64,000 nucleotides of DNA. It comes from G963677445 sp963678275. Lineage in GTDB: Bacteria; Bacteroidota; Ignavibacteria; Ignavibacteriales; Melioribacteraceae. The position numbers were made by a program, and so were the translations under genes. Below are positions 62,682 to 64,000 of the stretch, in pieces. The notes under the pieces are model-generated. The model was not told the origin of the DNA, did no database searches, and saw only the letters and a list, made by a program, of their open reading frames with translations. The stretch covers positions 4,402,001-4,466,000 of the forward strand of contig OY782765.1 of assembly GCA_963678275.1 (NCBI GenBank). Reading direction: 5' to 3'. Numbering within the stretch: the stretch's first letter is position 1; each line of letters opens with the position of its first letter.

Positions 62682-64000
62682 ATGATATATAGTAAAACAC
62701 ACCGGATATTATTTTTAGAGGATGTCTCAACCGACAGAGAGATTGCGGAAAGACTTCTAAAAGATAACGGGATTTCTTTTGTGTCGGAATGTGTGGAAAC
62801 AGAAGAGGAATTCAGACAGATGCTTGCTGAATTCGATCCCACAATGATATTATCTGACTATATGATGCCCACTTTCGATGGAATGAGAGCATTAAAGATA
62901 GCGCTGGCCGAAAGACCCGATTTACCTTTTATCATACTTACCGGCTCACTTAATGAAGATATCGCTGTTGAATGTATGAAAGCGGGAGCGGATGATTATG
63001 TAATTAAACAAAATCTCAAAAGACTTATTCCGGCTGTTCATTCCGCTATCAGGAGAAAAGAGTTAATCGCGGCGCAGAAAGAATCGGAAATCAGGCTGCG
63101 GGAAAGTGAGAGTAAATACCGCTCGCTTATTGAAAACTCCAATGACGCCATATATCTTCTCTATAACCGCAGATTTGAAATAATAAATCATAAATTTATT
63201 GAGATGTTTGAATACTCGCATGAGGATGTAAACCAACCTGGTTTCGACTTTATTCAACTTGTATCACCTAAAAGCAAAAATATTATTGAAGAGAGAGTAG
63301 CGCAGGTGGGCAGGGGAATTAAAATATCTCCAAAGTATGAATTTACCGCGATCTCAAAAAGCGGCAATGAAATTGAGGTAGAGGTTTCAGTTTCCTATCT
63401 GCCATATAAAAAAGGGACGGCGGTCCATGGTATTATAAGGGATATTACAGATCGTAAGAAAGCTGAAAAACAGTTGAAGATCCAGGCATTATTAAGAAAA
63501 CTTATGATTGAATTATCTTCCGAGTTTATAAACCTGCCACTCAATCAGCTCGAACCCGCTATAAACCGGGCTCTCGCGAAAATCGGCGGCTTTGTTGACG
63601 CCGACAGATGTTATATTTTTGAATATAACTTTGAAAAACAGATTCTGACAAATACTTATGAATGGAGTCGTGACGGCAACCATTCTCATAAAAATAGTTT
63701 ACAGGATATACCGCTTAATATGATTCCCGAGTGGGTGGAAGCGCATAAAAATGGCAAAACTCTCTTTTGGGAAGATATAGAATCAATTACCTCGAGCGGC
63801 GTAAAAAAAGTTCTTCAGCCCATTGGAATAAAAAGCATTCTGGCGCTGCCCATGATGGATAACAAAGAATGTATCGGTTTTGTTGGTTTTGAGTATATCT
63901 CAAAGAGTCATTCTTATTCAGAAAGCGAATGGCAGATTTTAAAAATATTTGCCCAGATGATGGTCAATATTAAAATACGCAAAAACTTCGAACTGGAACT
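62682..64000 (+). CDS. Response regulator with PAS and GAF domains, 3' end outside window
   Basis: About 439 residues visible. A receiver domain (1-120) has the acidic pair near Glu13/Asp14, phospho-acceptor Asp59 in LSDYMMP, Thr in LTGS and Lys in YVIKQ. A PAS domain follows (about 145-255) and a GAF domain (about 270-430). The output part lies beyond the window and may be a kinase or cyclase. It is 75 bases downstream of the multi-PAS kinase with a TTATTTCAAATAAA direct repeat in the gap. The start ATG has no clear ribosome site. Confidence 0.85.
   Translation, partial: MIYSKTHRILFLEDVSTDREIAERLLKDNGISFVSECVETEEEFRQMLAEFDPTMILSDYMMPTFDGMRALKIALAERPDLPFIILTGSLNEDIAVECMKAGADDYVIKQNLKRLIPAVHSAIRRKELIAAQKESEIRLRESESKYRSLIENSNDAIYLLYNRRFEIINHKFIEMFEYSHEDVNQPGFDFIQLVSPKSKNIIEERVAQVGRGIKISPKYEFTAISKSGNEIEVEVSVSYLPYKKGTAVHGIIRDITDRKKAEKQLKIQALLRKLMIELSSEFINLPLNQLEPAINRALAKIGGFVDADRCYIFEYNFEKQILTNTYEWSRDGNHSHKNSLQDIPLNMIPEWVEAHKNGKTLFWEDIESITSSGVKKVLQPIGIKSILALPMMDNKECIGFVGFEYISKSHSYSESEWQILKIFAQMMVNIKIRKNFELE

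Overview
The window looks like a moderately AT-rich genome of the FCB superphylum (Bacteroidota / Ignavibacteriota / Marinimicrobia-like). The main reasons are two secreted proteins with C-terminal type IX secretion (T9SS) sorting domains that carry the NYPNPFNP motif, a GxxExxY protein, ECF sigma / anti-sigma pairs, a TonB protein and very large multi-PAS sensor kinases. The exact phylum cannot be fixed from sequence alone. I see no rRNA, tRNA, CRISPR array or prophage.

Layout. 1-6.4 kb: T9SS cargo (5' end missing), a secreted S9-type peptidase, a GxxExxY protein, a sigma / anti-sigma / carboxypeptidase-regulatory-domain operon and a D-serine dehydratase-like PLP enzyme. 6.4-9.3 kb: a PIN-domain toxin-antitoxin pair between two long direct repeats of MITE-like character. 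9.3-17.5 kb: a lipoprotein, an acyl-ACP thioesterase, a second (divergent) sigma / TPR anti-sigma pair, a DinB-like protein, and a three-gene unit of a receiver-PPDK hybrid, a zinc ribbon and glutamate dehydrogenase. A frameshifted XRE gene follows. 17.7-34.5 kb: C10 peptidase, a DUF4231/SLATT-like 2TM protein, an outer-membrane-like protein, a glutamate-racemase-like lipoprotein, a GH19 enzyme, a site-2 protease coupled to an ECF sigma factor, an intact IS630-type element, a second T9SS cargo, a protein with three peptidoglycan-binding-like repeats and an S41 peptidase. 36.8-43.6 kb: a large ATPase next to a MscS channel, SanA and a pentapeptide-repeat protein. 43.7-64 kb: three multi-PAS histidine kinases (one with a KaiB-like N-terminus), TonB, a short UvrA paralogue, and a response regulator that runs off the end.

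The most unusual content is not protein coding. Gene-free stretches of 0.5-2.9 kb are mosaics of dispersed repeats. The most organised is a modular 'cassette' repeat: nine units at five loci (18.6-19.7, 34.5-36.5, 48.1-48.3, 49.4-49.9 and 57.2-58.6 kb). Each unit has a conserved ~118-bp block with twin AACATGTTG motifs, a variable hairpin-rich insert, and a closing hairpin. Four inserts share one multi-branched fold in which insertions occur on both arms of a stem together, and in one copy an entire hairpin is swapped for an unrelated hairpin. That is strong evidence for selection on, or generation through, structure. Two of the loci are inverted copies flanking a ~15-kb gene block.

Regulation appears to rest on ECF sigma factors with membrane anti-sigma factors (three sigma genes) and on multi-sensor two-component kinases. 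Shine-Dalgarno sequences (GGAGG-like) precede many genes and decide several starts.
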